In this document: piece after piece, positions 43,005-43,726 of the stretch
Position numbering within the stretch: the stretch's first letter is position 1
Layout: every line of letters starts with the position of its first letter
Assembly (NCBI RefSeq): GCF_000764025.1
Contig: NZ_KN234768.1
Coordinates: forward strand, 1 to 43,726
From: Pseudohaliea rubra DSM 19751
GTDB lineage: Bacteria; Pseudomonadota; Gammaproteobacteria; Pseudomonadales; Halieaceae
DNA length: 43,726 bases
Direction of reading: 5' to 3'
Notes under the pieces: generated by a model
What the model saw: only the letters and a program-made list of their open reading frames with translations
Told to the model about the DNA's origin: nothing
Databases searched by the model: none
Translations under genes and position numbers: made by a program

Positions 43005-43726
43005 CCACGATACCGCGGCTCGCCGTTGCCCTCGGCGACGGCGGCGACCCGGCGCTGGCGCGCCAGCTCGCCGAAACCTTGAGCCTGCCTCTGCTGGCCG
43101 TCCCCGGCGACGGCTTCGACGGGAAGCAGGGCCTGGATCTGCTTCTGCTCGTGGACGCAGCGGGCCCGGCGCTTCGGCCGCTCGGGCCTGGCGCCTCGGG
43201 CCCGGTGCGCTGCCGCTTCGATGACGGCAGCCTCCGCCATCGCCGCCGCAATGGTCACAACGAGGCCATCGGCCGGGCCCTGGCGGTGGGCCGCGCGCCG
43301 GGCATGCGTATTATCGACGGAACCGGCGGCTTTGCGCGCGATGCCTTTGTGCTCGCCGACCTCGGCGCCGAGGTCACCGTCTGCGAGCGTCAGCCAGTGC
43401 TCGCGGCGCTCCTCGGGGAGGCGCTTGCCAGTGCCGCAGCGAGCGGCGATCCCTGGCTCCGGGAGGTCGCCGGGCGCCTGCAGCTCGTCCCGGCAGACGT
43501 CCGCACTCTGGCGCCCGGAGTCCTGGCCGGCGCCGACGCGCTCTACCTTGATCCCATGTTCCCCGCGGCCCGCAAACGCGCTGCATCCGGCAAGGCGATG
43601 ACGGTGCTGCAGCACCTTCTCGACGACGACGAGGCCACCGCCGCCGCGCTGGTGACCTGGGCTCTGGCGCAGCCGGTGCGGCGGGTGGTCGTCAAGCGCC
43701 CGCGGCGGGCCCCGCCCCTCGGCGGG
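43001..43726 (+). CDS. rsmJ: 16S rRNA (guanine-1516-N2)-methyltransferase RsmJ, 3' end cut by window
   Basis: The frame runs open from a GTG at 43001 to the window end (242 codons). RsmJ methylates G1516 of 16S rRNA with S-adenosylmethionine. Diagnostic segments are RHRRRNGHNEAIGRAL (about residue 78), the SAM loop IIDGTGGFARDAFVLA (about 107) with VTVCER, and the catalytic LYLDPMFP (about 182) followed by KRAASGKAM. Only the last few residues should be missing. It overlaps the cyclase-like gene by four bases, so the two are co-translated. Confidence 0.93.
   Translation, partial: MTTIPRLAVALGDGGDPALARQLAETLSLPLLAVPGDGFDGKQGLDLLLLVDAAGPALRPLGPGASGPVRCRFDDGSLRHRRRNGHNEAIGRALAVGRAPGMRIIDGTGGFARDAFVLADLGAEVTVCERQPVLAALLGEALASAAASGDPWLREVAGRLQLVPADVRTLAPGVLAGADALYLDPMFPAARKRAASGKAMTVLQHLLDDDEATAAALVTWALAQPVRRVVVKRPRRAPPLGG

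Overview
The window is a stretch of ordinary chromosome from a GC-rich gammaproteobacterium. The evidence is a complete rnfABCDGE operon, BamC downstream of DapA, Hda, RsmJ, a HolD-RimI pair, divergent metG/mrp, and DUF2066 and DUF2069 proteins. Gene density is very high, with many 4-base start/stop overlaps and several convergent gene pairs separated by 10 bases or fewer. The style fits the Ectothiorhodospiraceae or a related group, but that placement is an inference from gene content and base composition. I see no tRNA, rRNA, CRISPR array, prophage or insertion sequence.

Layout. 1-1356: a partial HolD-like gene, rimI and a small unknown gene (+). 1349-6739: the Rnf ion-pumping ferredoxin:NAD oxidoreductase operon (-). 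6948-9020: metG (-), divergent from mrp and dcd (+, to 10607). 10609-12299: purN and purM (-). 12300-12686: a 387-base intergenic region holding two long hairpins that share a loop sequence. 12687-14413: a DUF2066 gene and hda (+). 14417-18538: an Lrp-family regulator divergent from a fused indolepyruvate ferredoxin oxidoreductase. 18574-20293: a LuxU-like phosphotransfer protein and a LuxO-like response regulator whose AAA+ domain lacks the sigma54-contacting GAFTGA loop. 20467-22917: oxyR, the yhhQ queuosine-precursor transporter and a short-chain dehydrogenase (-), divergent from a pterin synthase-like gene (+) whose active site reads ExxHGH rather than the usual Cys type. 23568-27768: two peptidases. 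27769-28241: a 473-base noncoding stretch with a strong terminator and inverted repeats. 28242-29908: a thioredoxin-like lipoprotein and YihY (-). 30063-33244: arsC/yfgD, wrbA, DUF2069 and sppA (+). 33255-34094: mscS (-). 34224-37707: an Mla-type lipid ABC transporter (-). 37800-38387: a DUF3806 protein (-). 38544-41233: dapA, bamC and a metallo-beta-lactamase-fold hydrolase (+). 41337-43726: a small leucine-rich-repeat lipoprotein (-), an unusual nucleotidyl-cyclase-like protein (+) and rsmJ (+, cut by the window end).

Most genes are housekeeping: energy coupling, purine and pyrimidine synthesis, envelope building and protein turnover. The parts that deserve attention are the LuxO/LuxU-like module without GAFTGA, the ExxHGH pterin synthase with its divergent dehydrogenase, the divergent cyclase-like protein, the conserved-loop hairpin family (12415-12481, 12539-12597 and a partial copy near 41262), and the structured noncoding region near 28016-28223. 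All functional calls come from reading motifs and gene order; no database search was run.
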